From NCBI GenBank assembly GCA_039105265.1, contig JAPFFF010000009.1, positions 5,642,001-5,706,000 of the forward strand: DNA of 64,000 nucleotides. Direction: 5' to 3'. The position numbers were made by a program, and so were the translations under genes. Source of the DNA: Tritrichomonas musculus. Taxonomy: Eukaryota; Parabasalia; Tritrichomonadida; Tritrichomonadidae. Below, in pieces: positions 28,549 through 39,823 of this stretch. Each line of letters opens with the position of its first letter. Within the stretch, counting starts at the first letter, position 1. Under the pieces are notes generated by a model, which worked only from the letters and a program-made list of their open reading frames with translations, had not been told where the DNA came from and made no database searches.

Positions 28549-30669
28549 TTATACAAATCCGAATCCTTCTGTATGCTGAATAGCAAGTAAAACATTATCA
28601 ACCATCTGTTTCTTAGATCTATAATCAGGAAGGGTAAAAACATTAAAGCATGTGTGTGATACTGGTAATCGGTTATAATCAGCTCCTCTTTGAATTACAA
28701 GTTTCAGGTTTCCAAGGCCTCCTATAGGAGCTCTATCTGTGCCTGTTAAAAATTTCAAAAACATTAATTTTTGTTGAGTTGAAAAGTCATTAAAAATTTC
28801 CCAAAACCATCTAACAGCTCTGGATTTAGATGTATAGCCATCTTTATAAATTGCACAACGTTGCAAAGCTCCCCAATCCAACTCAGCTTCTCCTGAAACA
28901 AGAAGATCAATTTCTGCAGGATCCAGTAGTTTGTAAGAAGGAGATCTACAAGCAAGTTCAAAACCTCTTCTGAATGCTTCAAAATGGTCTTCAATGTTTT
29001 TGACAAGAACGAAGTCAATGTATGAAGAGATATAAAAATCGACATTTTGATTATCAACTTCAACATCCTGCATTCCATCGACTAGAGGAATGCTAACTTG
29101 TTCACCAAAACGATCAATTTGAGCTGTAAAATTAAGCATTAATACAGAGACATCTTCTCCATTTTGTGCCATTGATGCTATAGATAAAAGACTCGAAGCA
29201 AGCTGTGGATCAACTTCCCTCAAATCATTAATCGTTAATGGTTTTGATGGTGTTAAAATTCTTTTATAAACAACTTGTGGGAAACGGATTGGAAGAACAA
29301 CAGAATTATGAATCGCAAGACCAACAACAGCGCCAACAAGGAAGAATGACCTATCTTCTTCAAATGAGCATGGAGAAAACCAATGAAATCTATTGTCATT
29401 AACGGTTACAAACATTCCATGATCTGGTGAAAAAAGTTGTTCTGAAACAAGGTATAAAAATTCGCGTGATGGGCCACCAATATCAACTGCAGATTCACCT
29501 TCAAATTCAATTCGAAGCTTTTTCAAAAAGTTGAGCGAATTTTGATTCAAAAGCTGCACAACAGCATCATCAATGAGATGATCGCGCCGAATTCGGAGGG
29601 TTAGAAACAAATCATGACTGTTTGTATTTCCAAATACATTCATTAATAAAGATCTATAAGCAACAATTCCCATGAATTGTTCACTTTCTAATTGGCAAAT
29701 TGCTGCTTTTGTTTTAATTGATAAAACATAAGGCGAACGCAAAAGGGACGGGAGATGGTTCCTTTTTAGGTCAAGTTCATGCTCGTAATCAATTGCTTCA
29801 TTAATATGGTGATTATAGAAAATGGATGGTGGAAATGGATTTGGTGATAATGAATTACTTTCATATAATATTGAGATCACTTTCAAATATGTTGACATTT
29901 CTTCTGAATGAACATTAGGAGTTTTTCGAGTGCAAAAATAAATTGATATTGCAAAATGAACAGTCCCAACTATTTGTATGAATAACTTTGGGAGCTGCGA
30001 TAGCCAATGTGTTAAAACATTTACTGCTGCTTGTGATAAAGAAGAAATTTTTTGCAGTAAAGGAACTAGAATTGTTTTGAAGCAAGAAGGGTTCATAATT
30101 GCAGGAAAATAAAATAATATAAGTAATGAACGAAGTTTCGAGAATTTTTCAATTTTATTGTTTAAATCGGAAGGATCTGTCAGCATTTTTGAAACGGTAT
30201 TAACACAGTCTAGAATAGAAGCATTTAAGTGCGGTATTGACGATAATTTTGTGGAAAAATCATAAAAAAAGGTATCATTTATTGCTGAATTTAATATTGA
30301 AAGTGGCTGATTATTGTCAAGAAGCAAAAGTCCGAGCACATTACCATCGAGAAAATTTAGCCTAATTTGTTGAATGGTTTTTTTTGTATTTAATTTATCT
30401 TGAGCGATTAAATTCAAAGCAAACTTTCGAAAAGCTTCGAGCTGATTATAACAATTTGGATGAGAAATATTATATGGAAGATCTTTGCATAGATTATTTT
30501 GGAAATCAGGATCATTTGCACACTTTAAAGCATTTTTGTATTGTTCTTCTTTTGATGAGTCAGAATAAATAAACTTTGGATTATTAATACAATACTTATT
30601 TGTGCAACAAATCCGATCGCAACCTGATGAAAATTGGTAAAGGTATTGACTGGTAATGTTATCTATCAT
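28549..30669 (-). CDS. HECT E3 ubiquitin ligase, E6AP/UBE3A-like
   Basis: 706 residues. The N-terminal cysteine cluster (C17, C21, C22, C27, C50, C61) resembles the AZUL zinc finger of UBE3A. A helical middle leads to a HECT domain from about residue 360. It has LRIEFEGESAVDIGGPSREF, the WFWEI block, the GGLGNL turn and the catalytic loop LPVSHTCFNVFTLPDY with C674. A C-terminal tail of 32 residues follows the cysteine, ending GFGFV. It transfers ubiquitin from an E2 to substrates via the thioester on C674. Length and order match UBE3A, though somewhat shorter. Confidence 0.93.
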   Translation of the reverse strand: MIDNITSQYLYQFSSGCDRICCTNKYCINNPKFIYSDSSKEEQYKNALKCANDPDFQNNLCKDLPYNISHPNCYNQLEAFRKFALNLIAQDKLNTKKTIQQIRLNFLDGNVLGLLLLDNNQPLSILNSAINDTFFYDFSTKLSSIPHLNASILDCVNTVSKMLTDPSDLNNKIEKFSKLRSLLILFYFPAIMNPSCFKTILVPLLQKISSLSQAAVNVLTHWLSQLPKLFIQIVGTVHFAISIYFCTRKTPNVHSEEMSTYLKVISILYESNSLSPNPFPPSIFYNHHINEAIDYEHELDLKRNHLPSLLRSPYVLSIKTKAAICQLESEQFMGIVAYRSLLMNVFGNTNSHDLFLTLRIRRDHLIDDAVVQLLNQNSLNFLKKLRIEFEGESAVDIGGPSREFLYLVSEQLFSPDHGMFVTVNDNRFHWFSPCSFEEDRSFFLVGAVVGLAIHNSVVLPIRFPQVVYKRILTPSKPLTINDLREVDPQLASSLLSIASMAQNGEDVSVLMLNFTAQIDRFGEQVSIPLVDGMQDVEVDNQNVDFYISSYIDFVLVKNIEDHFEAFRRGFELACRSPSYKLLDPAEIDLLVSGEAELDWGALQRCAIYKDGYTSKSRAVRWFWEIFNDFSTQQKLMFLKFLTGTDRAPIGGLGNLKLVIQRGADYNRLPVSHTCFNVFTLPDYRSKKQMVDNVLLAIQHTEGFGFV

Positions 30670-31789
30670 TATTTTATAATTGAATGAAGTTTTAATTGAA
30701 TAATCAAATAGAAAATGCCATACAAAATATTTATCGTTCTATTGGCACGTTTTGCTTATTATACTTATCTACAAATATAAATCATGTGGAGACCAAATAT
30801 TTTATATGAAATAAAGTTGAAATAAACTTTTTTCTATTAAGTAATTTGTCATTTTATTCCATTTATTTTATTTGAATATATATTTTGAAAAATTCGTTTA
30901 TTTAGTGAAATTATAAATAAAAAAAATTTAAATTTATATATAAATTAATATGTATATATATTATACTTAAAATTCGTTTTTTAGTTGATAACAATAATTT
31001 TTTATTGATATAATAATTGGAATTTGCTAAAAATAATTATTTGAAATATATTTTATTTTCTTTAAATTTTGAAAAAAACAAATAATATAACTATTCAAAA
31101 AATAATCCTTCAAATTTATACTATGAAAAATATTTTTTATTATAATCAAAATAATAAATTCTAATTTAATCTTTCAAAAAAAATAATAAATTCACCAAAT
31201 ATTGAAAGTTTTATAATTAAATATTTCATAGAAAAAACGAAAAAAATACATATAGAAAAAAATTTGAAAAAAAAATACAAGAATAAATATATCACATCTA
31301 TATTATAAAATTTTAAAACATTTCATTATGATTTCTTATCCATACATATGTCTTTTTTCAAATTTAAAATATCTATTTGATTATAATAAAAATTATTTCT
31401 TATTTTTTTGGAAATTATAAATTATATGACAATATTCCATATGACAAGGAAATTGTAATTTTACTTGTCTTTTCAGAAAAAGATGTATAATATTAGCTAA
31501 AACTATTATTGATAAAAAAATTTTATATTAAACTTTATTTTATCATCAAAAAATAATATTATTGATATGAAAGTAAAATGTTTACAAATCATATAAGTTT
31601 AAAAACTAGGCTTTTGAATATAATACTAGAACTGAGTGTCCATTTTCGATTTTTTCTAAAAAGCTGTCATTTTTTGTGGACATAAAACTGCTTTTTTATT
31701 TAGTATTTTATTCAAAGATTTGTGTTGAAATATCCAAATAATATTTTATTGGATACTTTTTTTTTTACTTTAATAAACTCATTAATATT
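30670..31789. other. A+T-rich gene-free DNA
   Basis: The first half of a 2-kb gap. It has no ORF of note and no RNA gene. 31782-31789 (TTAATATT) is the left copy of a target duplication belonging to the next element. Confidence 0.5.
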
Positions 31790-32386
31790 TAGTGTTGTTA
31801 AAAGTTATAGACAAAAATACAACCGAAATACAACCGAAATACCAAAAACAGAGTTAGTCAAATCAAAATACCAAAAACAAAGCTAGTCAATTAAAGATTA
31901 AAACGATTAAATAACATTTAAAAAGTTTCTATCATTGAAATTATGATAAGCAATTGAGAATAAATTTTTTATTTGATCAAAAGCTATTCTGAATTTTTGA
32001 GAATACCTAAGAAAATAAAAACATAACTTTTTGGTTGACAAAAATTAAAATAAACTCTATTTATCTTTATATTTATTAAATTTATTCTTTTAAATATATA
32101 ATTAATTACTAAAAAAAATGTATTTATACTTGTTTGCAAATATAAAAAGCAATAAATTTTACAAGAAAATTGAATAACCTTTTTTCACAATATTTTAATT
32201 AATTTTATTTTGAAAATTTACTAAAAAATAATTAAGATTAGCTCAAAAAAATCAAAAAAGATTAATTCAAATTTGCTTTAAAAATGTTTTTATATGTTTA
32301 AATTGGTCTTTAAAGTCTATTTTAATTTTTTTTGATTTTGACAAAAGTCTGTTTGGAATTTTTGTATATAACTTTTAACAACACTA
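31790..32386. mobile_element. hAT-like MITE with target-site duplication
   Basis: TAGTGTTGTTAAAAGTTATA followed by GACAAAAAT (31790-31818) matches, with one mismatch, the reverse complement of the right end (32359-32386). TTAATATT lies directly outside both ends (31782-31789, 32387-32394), an 8-base duplication. The TAGTG...CACTA termini and 8-bp duplication fit hAT elements; a 9-base reading (ATTAATATT) would instead suggest a MULE. The body is non-coding and holds two 25-bp direct repeats (31837-31861, 31866-31890). Confidence 0.75.
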
Positions 32387-32707
32387 TTAATATTAGAAAA
32401 AAAGCAATAATAAATGTCTGAAACACACTCTATTCTCAATTTTTAAAAAACCTCTCAAATATGAATTATAAACTTTTCAAATTCACTAAGAATGAATTTC
32501 ACCAAGAAGATCAACATTTGAAATAAAAAATAAAATTCAATGTAAATTTGTCAATTTCAAAAAAATTATAATCTTTTGACGAAAAAATGATTATCATATT
32601 GGATTTATAAATACTCCAGTCGCTCTTTTGGACTAAAATAAGTATTTATTATTATTTTCAACAATATTTTATATCACATTTCTGACTCATAATTTTCTTG
32701 AAATTTC

Positions 32708-34639
32708 ATGCTCGAGACACCAGACAGCGAAGAAAAAAGAGAATTGGATATTTTAGAAAAAAATTTTGGGCAAAATTTTATTTTTGAAAAAACAAATATC
32801 GAGAAGAAAAAAATTAAAGGAAGATATAATTCTTGGAGGAGTTTTTTTCATTTGAATTCAAAATCGCATACAATTTCATTTCTTGTTGTGATTGCATCTA
32901 TCTTATCTATTATCAGCAATGCAATATATATTTTTTCTTATCTTAATAACGAATCAAAACATTCACAATTTGCCCGTGGATGTGATATTACTGCATTTAC
33001 TATATATTTTTTAGAATTTTTGATCAAGTTTATATCTAAATTGGGCTATTATTTTTTTTCATGGGAAAACATCTTTAATTTTTTACTCTTAATCTCTTTT
33101 ATAATACCATTTTGTATCACAGAAAATATGTTTGAGCTAGCTTATCTTTCTTTCTTTCGAATTTTCCAAATTACATCTTATTTCCGCCAAGTTCCATATT
33201 TGTCTCAAGTCGAAATCGCGCATAGGACATTATTGCGAAATCTTTATTCAACTTTTATTATGCTAGTTTTATTAATGATTGCAATTTTCTTATTCTCACT
33301 TATTGCATATTTTTGCTTTACGACAAATCCTGACAGTCCATTAAAAAGTTTACCGCAAAGTATTCTTTTTCTCACAATTGAAGCCACTGGAGGTGGTTGG
33401 ACGGATTTTCAAGCTGAACTTGATCAAGTGTTTAATGGTGCTAGAGCATTTTCAATTTTATTCATAACCTTCACCTATGTTATTATTGTTAGAGGATTTG
33501 TAGCATTTCTTGCTGATAACTCAATAGTTGAAAACAGAGCCTATATTAAAAGGATCGACGACGAGGAATTAAGAATAGAAGAATCATATAGAGAAATTCG
33601 TCCAATTGAAAAAGATATCAATATTTCTATAAAAATTAATAAAGATGAAAGTGAACGTAGCAAACAAGAACTTGGATCAACGAAATCAATTATTTTTTCA
33701 GATGTTCAAGTTCAAATAATTTCTCCAAAAATTGATGAATGTAAAGATCTTTGGACTGATATCAAAAAATATAATTTTTGGCAACTTGTTAATGTCGATA
33801 TTAGCGTTGAACCAGAAACCGAAAATACAGAGCCAATAGTATATTTTATTCAAGTTATAGTTTCTTTTGATGAGAAAATTGAGCATAAAAAATATGATTA
33901 CACATATTCGCAAATCAAAAGAATGAGTCAAGGTTTGGATGAAATAAATACAAATAAAAAAGAAAAAAGTGCCGATTCGATTTTTGATCCTTCTGATAAA
34001 TCACAATATGAAGAGCTAATAAAATTAAATAAAATTAAAAAACTTTTAAAACAATTACTTGATAATTACTCTGAAAAGAAACATGAAGAACAAGACAAAG
34101 GAAATGGACGAGACTTTTATTTTGATTTTGTAGTTTCGTCACCTCAAGTAAACGATATAAAAATAGAATCGATTACTCCTCCTTCTTCTGATTTTCTAAC
34201 AAATACATCTGACCATAAATTCAATATATATATTAGATATGTTAGGAGGATTCAGTACCAAGGTTATAAAATCGATTTCACTCTTCCTCCAAGTCTAGGT
34301 AAACTAAATGTTTCTTTAAGAGTTAAATTACTTGGTAAGAAAAGAGCATCGGATATATTTGAAAGTGAATTTAAATCAGATTCAGATGAATATGGCAAAA
34401 ATTTATACCAAATTTCACAAAATGATAATAAAATAACAGAGGATAAAATGATGATAAAGAATCAATATTGGGCATCATCTCTGCTTGCTGTATTAAAAGA
34501 TTATTCTATTCATAATAGAATGATCAATATTTTATATCATAAAATCTTCCAACGAGTGATAATGATGTGCGACTATATGCCAGTTACAAATGAGATAAGA
34601 GAATTAAAGAGGGATAAAAAAGATGAAGATATCGATTAG
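32708..34639 (+). CDS. six-helix cation channel, CatSper/voltage-gated-like
   Basis: 643 residues. Ion-transport domain: S1 57-79, S2 92-111, S3 119-137, S4-like 143-163 with only two or three positive charges, S5 180-203, re-entrant pore 215-236 with TIEATGGGWTDF, and S6 247-270. The T-x-E-x-x-GGGW pore resembles the T-x-(D/E)-x-W filter of one-domain CatSper and voltage-gated sodium/calcium channels. The charged 370-residue C-terminal region is predicted cytosolic and mostly unstructured, with a coiled patch. Four such subunits would assemble. A flagellar-motility role is possible in a flagellate but not shown. Confidence 0.8.
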   Translation: MLETPDSEEKRELDILEKNFGQNFIFEKTNIEKKKIKGRYNSWRSFFHLNSKSHTISFLVVIASILSIISNAIYIFSYLNNESKHSQFARGCDITAFTIYFLEFLIKFISKLGYYFFSWENIFNFLLLISFIIPFCITENMFELAYLSFFRIFQITSYFRQVPYLSQVEIAHRTLLRNLYSTFIMLVLLMIAIFLFSLIAYFCFTTNPDSPLKSLPQSILFLTIEATGGGWTDFQAELDQVFNGARAFSILFITFTYVIIVRGFVAFLADNSIVENRAYIKRIDDEELRIEESYREIRPIEKDINISIKINKDESERSKQELGSTKSIIFSDVQVQIISPKIDECKDLWTDIKKYNFWQLVNVDISVEPETENTEPIVYFIQVIVSFDEKIEHKKYDYTYSQIKRMSQGLDEINTNKKEKSADSIFDPSDKSQYEELIKLNKIKKLLKQLLDNYSEKKHEEQDKGNGRDFYFDFVVSSPQVNDIKIESITPPSSDFLTNTSDHKFNIYIRYVRRIQYQGYKIDFTLPPSLGKLNVSLRVKLLGKKRASDIFESEFKSDSDEYGKNLYQISQNDNKITEDKMMIKNQYWASSLLAVLKDYSIHNRMINILYHKIFQRVIMMCDYMPVTNEIRELKRDKKDEDID

Positions 34640-35135
34640 ACTGTGCTAATATTATAAATTTATAAATTGTTGTTTTGATTATAATTACTCTATTTTTGTT
34701 TTAAATTAAAACTTTTAAAATATTCAAAAAAAAATCATATTTAATTTAAAATAGAGTAATTGTTTTGATTATAATTACTCTATTTTTGTACTTTTTTATG
34801 TCTTTTTTTTTGTGTTACTGATAGCTATACAAATGGAAGGGCTCGAAAGTAAATATTTCAAAAGAAGTATCTTTGTGGTATATCTTCTTGCGCGGTAGAA
34901 ATGGTAGTTTGTATTTTTGTTGAGAAATCGAAGAGAGTTTTCGAATTATAATAATAAAAAATTTGAATAAAAATAAGATTTCGAAATCTAATTTTATCAG
35001 AAATATTTTGAAAGGTTTTCACAAGCTTTTTGAATCCAACTTTATTTATTCAACGATTAAAAGTTATTCAAATAAAATTGTGAGCAATTTGAAATAGGTT
35101 CGTTTATAAATTCGAGAAATTTTAAGATTTTAAAA
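34640..35135. repeat. 29-bp exact direct repeat with inverted core
   Basis: 34671-34699 and 34761-34789 are identical 29-base copies beginning TGTTTTGATTATAATTACTC. Between them AAAATAGAGTAATT (34748-34761) is the inverse of part of the unit, so either copy can fold into a hairpin. It lies at the 3' end of the channel gene and may be a terminator or mRNA 3'-end duplication. Confidence 0.7.
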
Positions 35136-36356
35136 ATGGATCCACAACTTCTTCGTTCATATAAAATCAAGCAAGGTTCTGTTCGCTGCATTTGCATTCT
35201 CGATGATAACTCATTTGCAGCTGCTGGGACTTCTCTTGGAACAGTACTATTATTTCCTTTGGATCAAAATCTTCGACCGAAGCAATTAACGGGCCATCAA
35301 GACGTAATAACATGTATTGAGCCATTACCCGAAACATCTTTTTATTTAACAGGAAGCAAGGATGGTACAGTTCGTATATGGCGGGATCAGGATTCAACCA
35401 TAATAAGACCAAACGATGGTCCAATCAAAACAATTTCAATATCTGCAAATTCTTCCCTCACTTCAACGGGTAGTGTTGTTTTTATTGTTGGAAAAAATGG
35501 ATCTCCGTCAATTTGGAGTATAGACCGTTGCGAACAGATTATGAGACTTCCTGACCACGATCAAATTACATGTGGGGTTATTTCAGACGATGGTTCAATT
35601 TGCTTAACAGGTTCAGCAGATGGAGTTTGCCGCTTTTTCGATACCAATACTGGGAAAATGGTCCGCTCTTTTAAAGCAGCGGCTTCCATTGATTGTGTAG
35701 CTCTTTCAGAAAATGGACCATTCGCTGTTGCAGGCTGTAGTGATGGGGAAGTTTCCTTATTTAACTTTCGACAGAATGAATTTGAAAGTGAGGCGCAGAT
35801 TCACAATGGACGTGTGACTTCTATTCAATTCCATCCAATAATGAACTTAATAATTACTGGTTCAGAAGATTCCACAATAAAAATTATTAATTCTTCATCG
35901 TTAAAGGTAAAATACACACTAGAAGGTCATAGCAGCCAGGTGAGGTATGTCAGATGGTCAGATGATGGCGAGAAACTTGTTTCATGCGCAGATGATCAAG
36001 GAATATTAATATTATCATCTCCTGGTGATGACCTTTCCGATGATTCAAAAGAAGAAGAAGAAGATAATATCGATGATGATGAAGATAGTTTAACATATCA
36101 TAATAGTACTAGCAAGACAAGGTCAACAATTACATATTCAGATTCTTTTGTTGAAGAAGAAGAAATAGTAGAACAGCCATTAACAGAAGAGCAAATAAAA
36201 ATCGAAAAAATGAAAATGATATTAGCTCAAATTTTGGAAATTAAAAAGTCGCTGCTTCAAACTAATGAAAGAATTCTAATAATTGAGCAAAAAATTACTT
36301 TGATAGAAAAAGCACAAGATGAAGAAAATCTCATTATCAAATCAAAAAGAAAATAG
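35136..36356 (+). CDS. WD40 repeat protein with acidic coiled C-terminus
   Basis: 406 residues. About seven WD40 blades occupy residues 5-295, visible as repeated GSKDGTVRIW, GSADGVCRFFD, GCSDGEVSLFN and GSEDSTIKIIN motifs with G-H/x-x-D structural pairs. Residues 300-345 are highly acidic, and 347-400 form a coiled coil (LTEEQIKIEKMKMILAQILEI composition). It should be a protein-interaction platform. The family cannot be narrowed further. The start ATG follows ATTTTAAGATTTTAAAA. Confidence 0.82.
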   Translation: MDPQLLRSYKIKQGSVRCICILDDNSFAAAGTSLGTVLLFPLDQNLRPKQLTGHQDVITCIEPLPETSFYLTGSKDGTVRIWRDQDSTIIRPNDGPIKTISISANSSLTSTGSVVFIVGKNGSPSIWSIDRCEQIMRLPDHDQITCGVISDDGSICLTGSADGVCRFFDTNTGKMVRSFKAAASIDCVALSENGPFAVAGCSDGEVSLFNFRQNEFESEAQIHNGRVTSIQFHPIMNLIITGSEDSTIKIINSSSLKVKYTLEGHSSQVRYVRWSDDGEKLVSCADDQGILILSSPGDDLSDDSKEEEEDNIDDDEDSLTYHNSTSKTRSTITYSDSFVEEEEIVEQPLTEEQIKIEKMKMILAQILEIKKSLLQTNERILIIEQKITLIEKAQDEENLIIKSKRK

Positions 36357-36549
36357 GCATTGAATGTGTGTAAAAGTATTTTGTGTACAATTGCAAAATG
36401 TAATTGTTCAATTTGACCAGGAACTCAATTAGCGCCAATTTTCTGCTTCGCGATAAATATTTGTTGTTTTAAAGCTTAAAAGATTATATATATTTGTAAA
36501 ATATTCCAAAATAATTTATTTTTGTGGTATTTTTCTTAATGATTTAGAC

Positions 36550-37082
36550 GGACATTCGTTTTTTTCTACGCCACTTTTTGAATGGTTTTTCTAACCATGA
36601 GTAGCTACTCATGGAAAGTAAAAAACTGCCATCTTAAGGTGAAATTTAACTTACTCTGTTAAGAAAATTAACCAAAAAAAATCGTAAATGTAAATTTTTC
36701 CTTAAAAATATTACTATTTTCTTTTTTTGATATAATTTTTTTTATTTTTACATAATTTTTCAGGAATATACGCACCAGTGATCACCACGGGGCTGCGGGA
36801 AGTCGAATCAGTTTCCTTGAATAGCTGGATGAATCGGGAAGCTATTTGAACTATAAATTTATGCATTATTTAGCCAAAATTGAAAAAAAAATGTAAAGAG
36901 GTGGGAAATAACGGTGAGCAATTGAAAAAAACTGTGAGCATTTCGGTTTAATTTAAAAAAATTATGATAAATTTCTCAATTTAATATAAAACATTCTCAA
37001 TTTTAAATTTTTTTTTTTTAAAAAAAAGTATTCAAAAAGTTTAAAAGTTTTCAAAAAGTGGTGTAAAAAAATACGATTACCC
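36550..37082. mobile_element. MULE-type MITE with perfect 9-bp target duplication
   Basis: Ends GGACATTCGTTTTTTTCTAC (36550 on) and the complement of 37050-37082 agree at 27 of 33 positions, both finishing with CCACTTTTTGAA. GATTTAGAC is repeated exactly at 36541-36549 and 37083-37091, directly outside the ends. A 9-bp duplication is the Mutator-family signature, and MULEs are known in trichomonads. The 533-bp body is non-coding and contains a perfect 20-bp palindrome (36595-36614). Confidence 0.85.
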
Positions 37083-37789
37083 GATTTAGACTAAATCAGA
37101 TCAAGGATGTTATCATTCACTACAGTGGTGGTATTTTATGGATAGGTAGAGGTTATCTCAGGATCACTAGAGTCATGTCACTTTTTTTGTTTTAGCTGAA
37201 GCCTTGAAAAGTTCAATCAATAAAATGTAAGTCTATATTTAGCCAAAATTCTTTGACCTGAAAAAAAAAAAACATGAAGATCAATAAATATAGTCAATTT
37301 CCACAATTCAGATGTGAAAGCACGTATTGCTTCAGTTCTCTTCCTTCACCAAAAACTGATGAAATCACTTCTCCTACATCTGCATTCTGAACGATGTCCA
37401 GCAATTGCTGTGACTTTCAAAGTCGATTTTGAATATGATTATCGCTTGATCCTTCCTAAGCAAGAACTTCGAAATTTCAACAAGGAGGGCCATCTGGAGC
37501 GAGTTCAGATGATTCTTGTCAAAGAAGTCTTTATAAATTCGAATTAAACCAAAAAATTCTTTTCAAATAATTCTTTTAAATTATCTGACTTCATCAATGT
37601 TTGACAAATGTTTGAATCAGTATCAATTAAAATGTTTGAATTTAGAAAATTCGATAGTATATTTAACACAATCTCTGATATAAATAAACACTTTACAATA
37701 ACATTCATATTATCATTTCATTCACTGATACTATTTCAACTAAATTTAGGTTCAGTACAATGATAAATGAAATAAAAATTGACCTAAAA

Positions 37790-38336
37790 CTCCAAAATAT
37801 TGAATCAGATGCATTCAAAAATTTTTCATCACTCATTCGAGCTCCAATTCTATCATCGCTTAAGAAAATTGAAAAGATAATATCCTTCAAAAGCTTAAAT
37901 ATGACAAAATCATTAACTCCGAAAAAATGACAAATCCTCGTTGAAAACAATCGAAGACAATTGCTTTGAAAAGAGCACATCGCTCAGAAATATATCATTA
38001 CCATTATCAGTGACAAGAATTGGAAGTGATGCCTTCAATGGATGCCCAAAATTATCTGAAATCACAATCGATTCCTCATTGGTAACGATAGAAAACAACT
38101 GCTTCAAAGACCGTATCTCACACAAGAAAGTTTCAATCAAATCATCTGTTTCGTCAATCAGTAGAGAAGCCTTCTCAGGTTGCACCGAACTGGCTGAAAT
38201 TAGGCATCCCAAAACCCTCAAAAGATTCGGTAACGGCTCGATCAAAGGATGCACGAAATTCGTCTCAATTGTTCTTCTTTCTAAGTTTGCTGAGACTGAC
38301 GAGTGCTGCTTCAGATCCTGCATTTCATTTGCTTAG
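37790..38336 (+). pseudogene. BspA-like leucine-rich repeat relic
   Basis: The sequence at 37941-38336 encodes LRR_5 (BspA-like) repeats: NCFEKSTSLRNISLPLSVT, IGSDAFNGCPKLSEITI, IENNCFKD and SREAFSGCTELAEI, spaced about 23 residues apart. The upstream part (about 37790-37927) shows the same repeat type (IESDAFKNF) but in another frame and ends in a stop before the downstream part resumes. No ATG fits. It is a broken member of the very large trichomonad BspA-like surface protein family. Confidence 0.8.
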
Positions 38337-39239
38337 TTGAAAATACTTTTTTCGATGGATTGTATTGGAGGCAACATGTTCTACATGAACACATCCCTTG
38401 CAATCGTTTTGATCGAAGAAAATTTATGATCGAATTCGATTTCACCTGATGCTCCTCCACTTGTTGTATTGATCGGTGAATGCGCTTTCTATCGATTCAA
38501 ATCACCGAAAGAAGTGAAATTCACATCAAGTATTTCCATGTAAAATAAAAAGATTGGTCCAAACTTAGTGAAAATAATCTTCCATTGGTTATTATATTAT
38601 ATATGATATGATTATTTGTTTGCTGTTTAAAGCGGCAATGGTTATGCATAGCCTATTTTGTTATTATGATTTTAGTTGTTTTATTTGAAATAGTTGTAAT
38701 TATTATAATTACATTCTGCAAAAACAAAATCATTGATGCAATTGATTGAAATTGGAATACTGAAATAGTTAGTTCAATGATTTTTGTATTTTGTAATAGA
38801 GAAAAAGATCTAGTGGAAAATCAATTAAGCCGATTTCTTCTTCAATTTCTGGTCTTTGAAATAAAACATCATCATTAACCCTGTATCATCGAATTCATAT
38901 TCTTCATATATTTTTTATGCCATTTATATGAAGCATATTTGAAAAAATATTTAAAAAACTTGTCATGTTATAGAAAAAGACAAATCAGTCATTATATAAA
39001 TTATGATGTCGGAATGTTTTCGTTATGAATTTCAACATAAAGCAAAACATATTGTTAAAAAATCTTCTTGTGGAAAAAGAGATAATATAAAAATTTTTGA
39101 ATTAGGTAATTATAAACTCAACATTCAAGAGAATACTATTGAATCAACAACAAATATTGAAAACCACGAAGTGACATTTGTAAATATAGAATTGTCTCCG
39201 AAGCCAATGTTGATAATCACTATATTGATGTAATTCCCA
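38337..39239. other. decayed DNA after BspA relic
   Basis: No supported gene. G+C slightly above the intergenic average up to about 38.53 kb suggests more decayed coding sequence. A 76-codon frame at 39003-39233 has ordinary codon flow but no recognised similarity and sits in degraded surroundings. Confidence 0.4.
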
Positions 39240-39699
39240 ACGGCCAAAGTCCATCATCCAATGCTAGGATCCTGACTCTGGACTATCATGATGCATTCAG
39301 CACCGTTGACAACAGGCATGCTGTTGATTGTTTGACAAGCTTGTGTTTTCCTGATGACATCTGCAAATTTGTTAAGAATCTGAATCACTCCCAAAGATTT
39401 CGTGTTTGGATCATAATATTTGGATTTAAATGTATATGTATCATTTTGTCCTGGTTTGGCCCTCTTTCGTGTAACTGTTCTAGCTACATTATAGAGCTTA
39501 CCATTACGTTTCTTGAATCATTTTGTCTCTTGTGATATATCTTCATTATGTGTCCTAGTATCAAACTTACTAGCATTTGGATTACGACGAAACAAAGTGT
39601 TAAGAGTCTTATAATCTTTCGAATCTGCAAGTCGAGCGAGTTCATACTTCAACATATCCATATCATTAGTAGCGAAGAGTTCTTTTAATGTGGTCATTT
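39240..39699 (-). pseudogene. decayed minus-strand coding remnant, family unknown
   Basis: Codon-like, lysine- and asparagine-rich sequence can be followed on the minus strand, starting from an ATG near 39699 with a TTGTACTTAA leader similar to Polinton leaders. It does not stay open. It may be a fragment of a mobile or virus-like element. Nothing identifies the protein. Confidence 0.4.
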
Positions 39700-39785
39700 A
39701 AGTACAAGAAAAAAAACAAGGTAATCATATTGCCAATTCAATTCTTTACTAATTTATTCAATCGACTAATCTTGCCATTAGTCTT

Positions 39786-39800
39786 ATCAAGTTGATATAG
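39786..39800. repeat. 15-bp direct repeat, left copy
   Basis: ATCAAGTTGATATAG here recurs exactly at 40432-40446. The two copies bracket the compositionally foreign ORF 39824-40288. Confidence 0.75.
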
Positions 39801-39823
39801 TAAATTTTTTATAATACTTCATT

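Noticed and set aside
37314-37547. 77-codon frame next to the BspA relic
   Set aside because: It begins with GTG, not ATG, and matches no family; likely decayed sequence.
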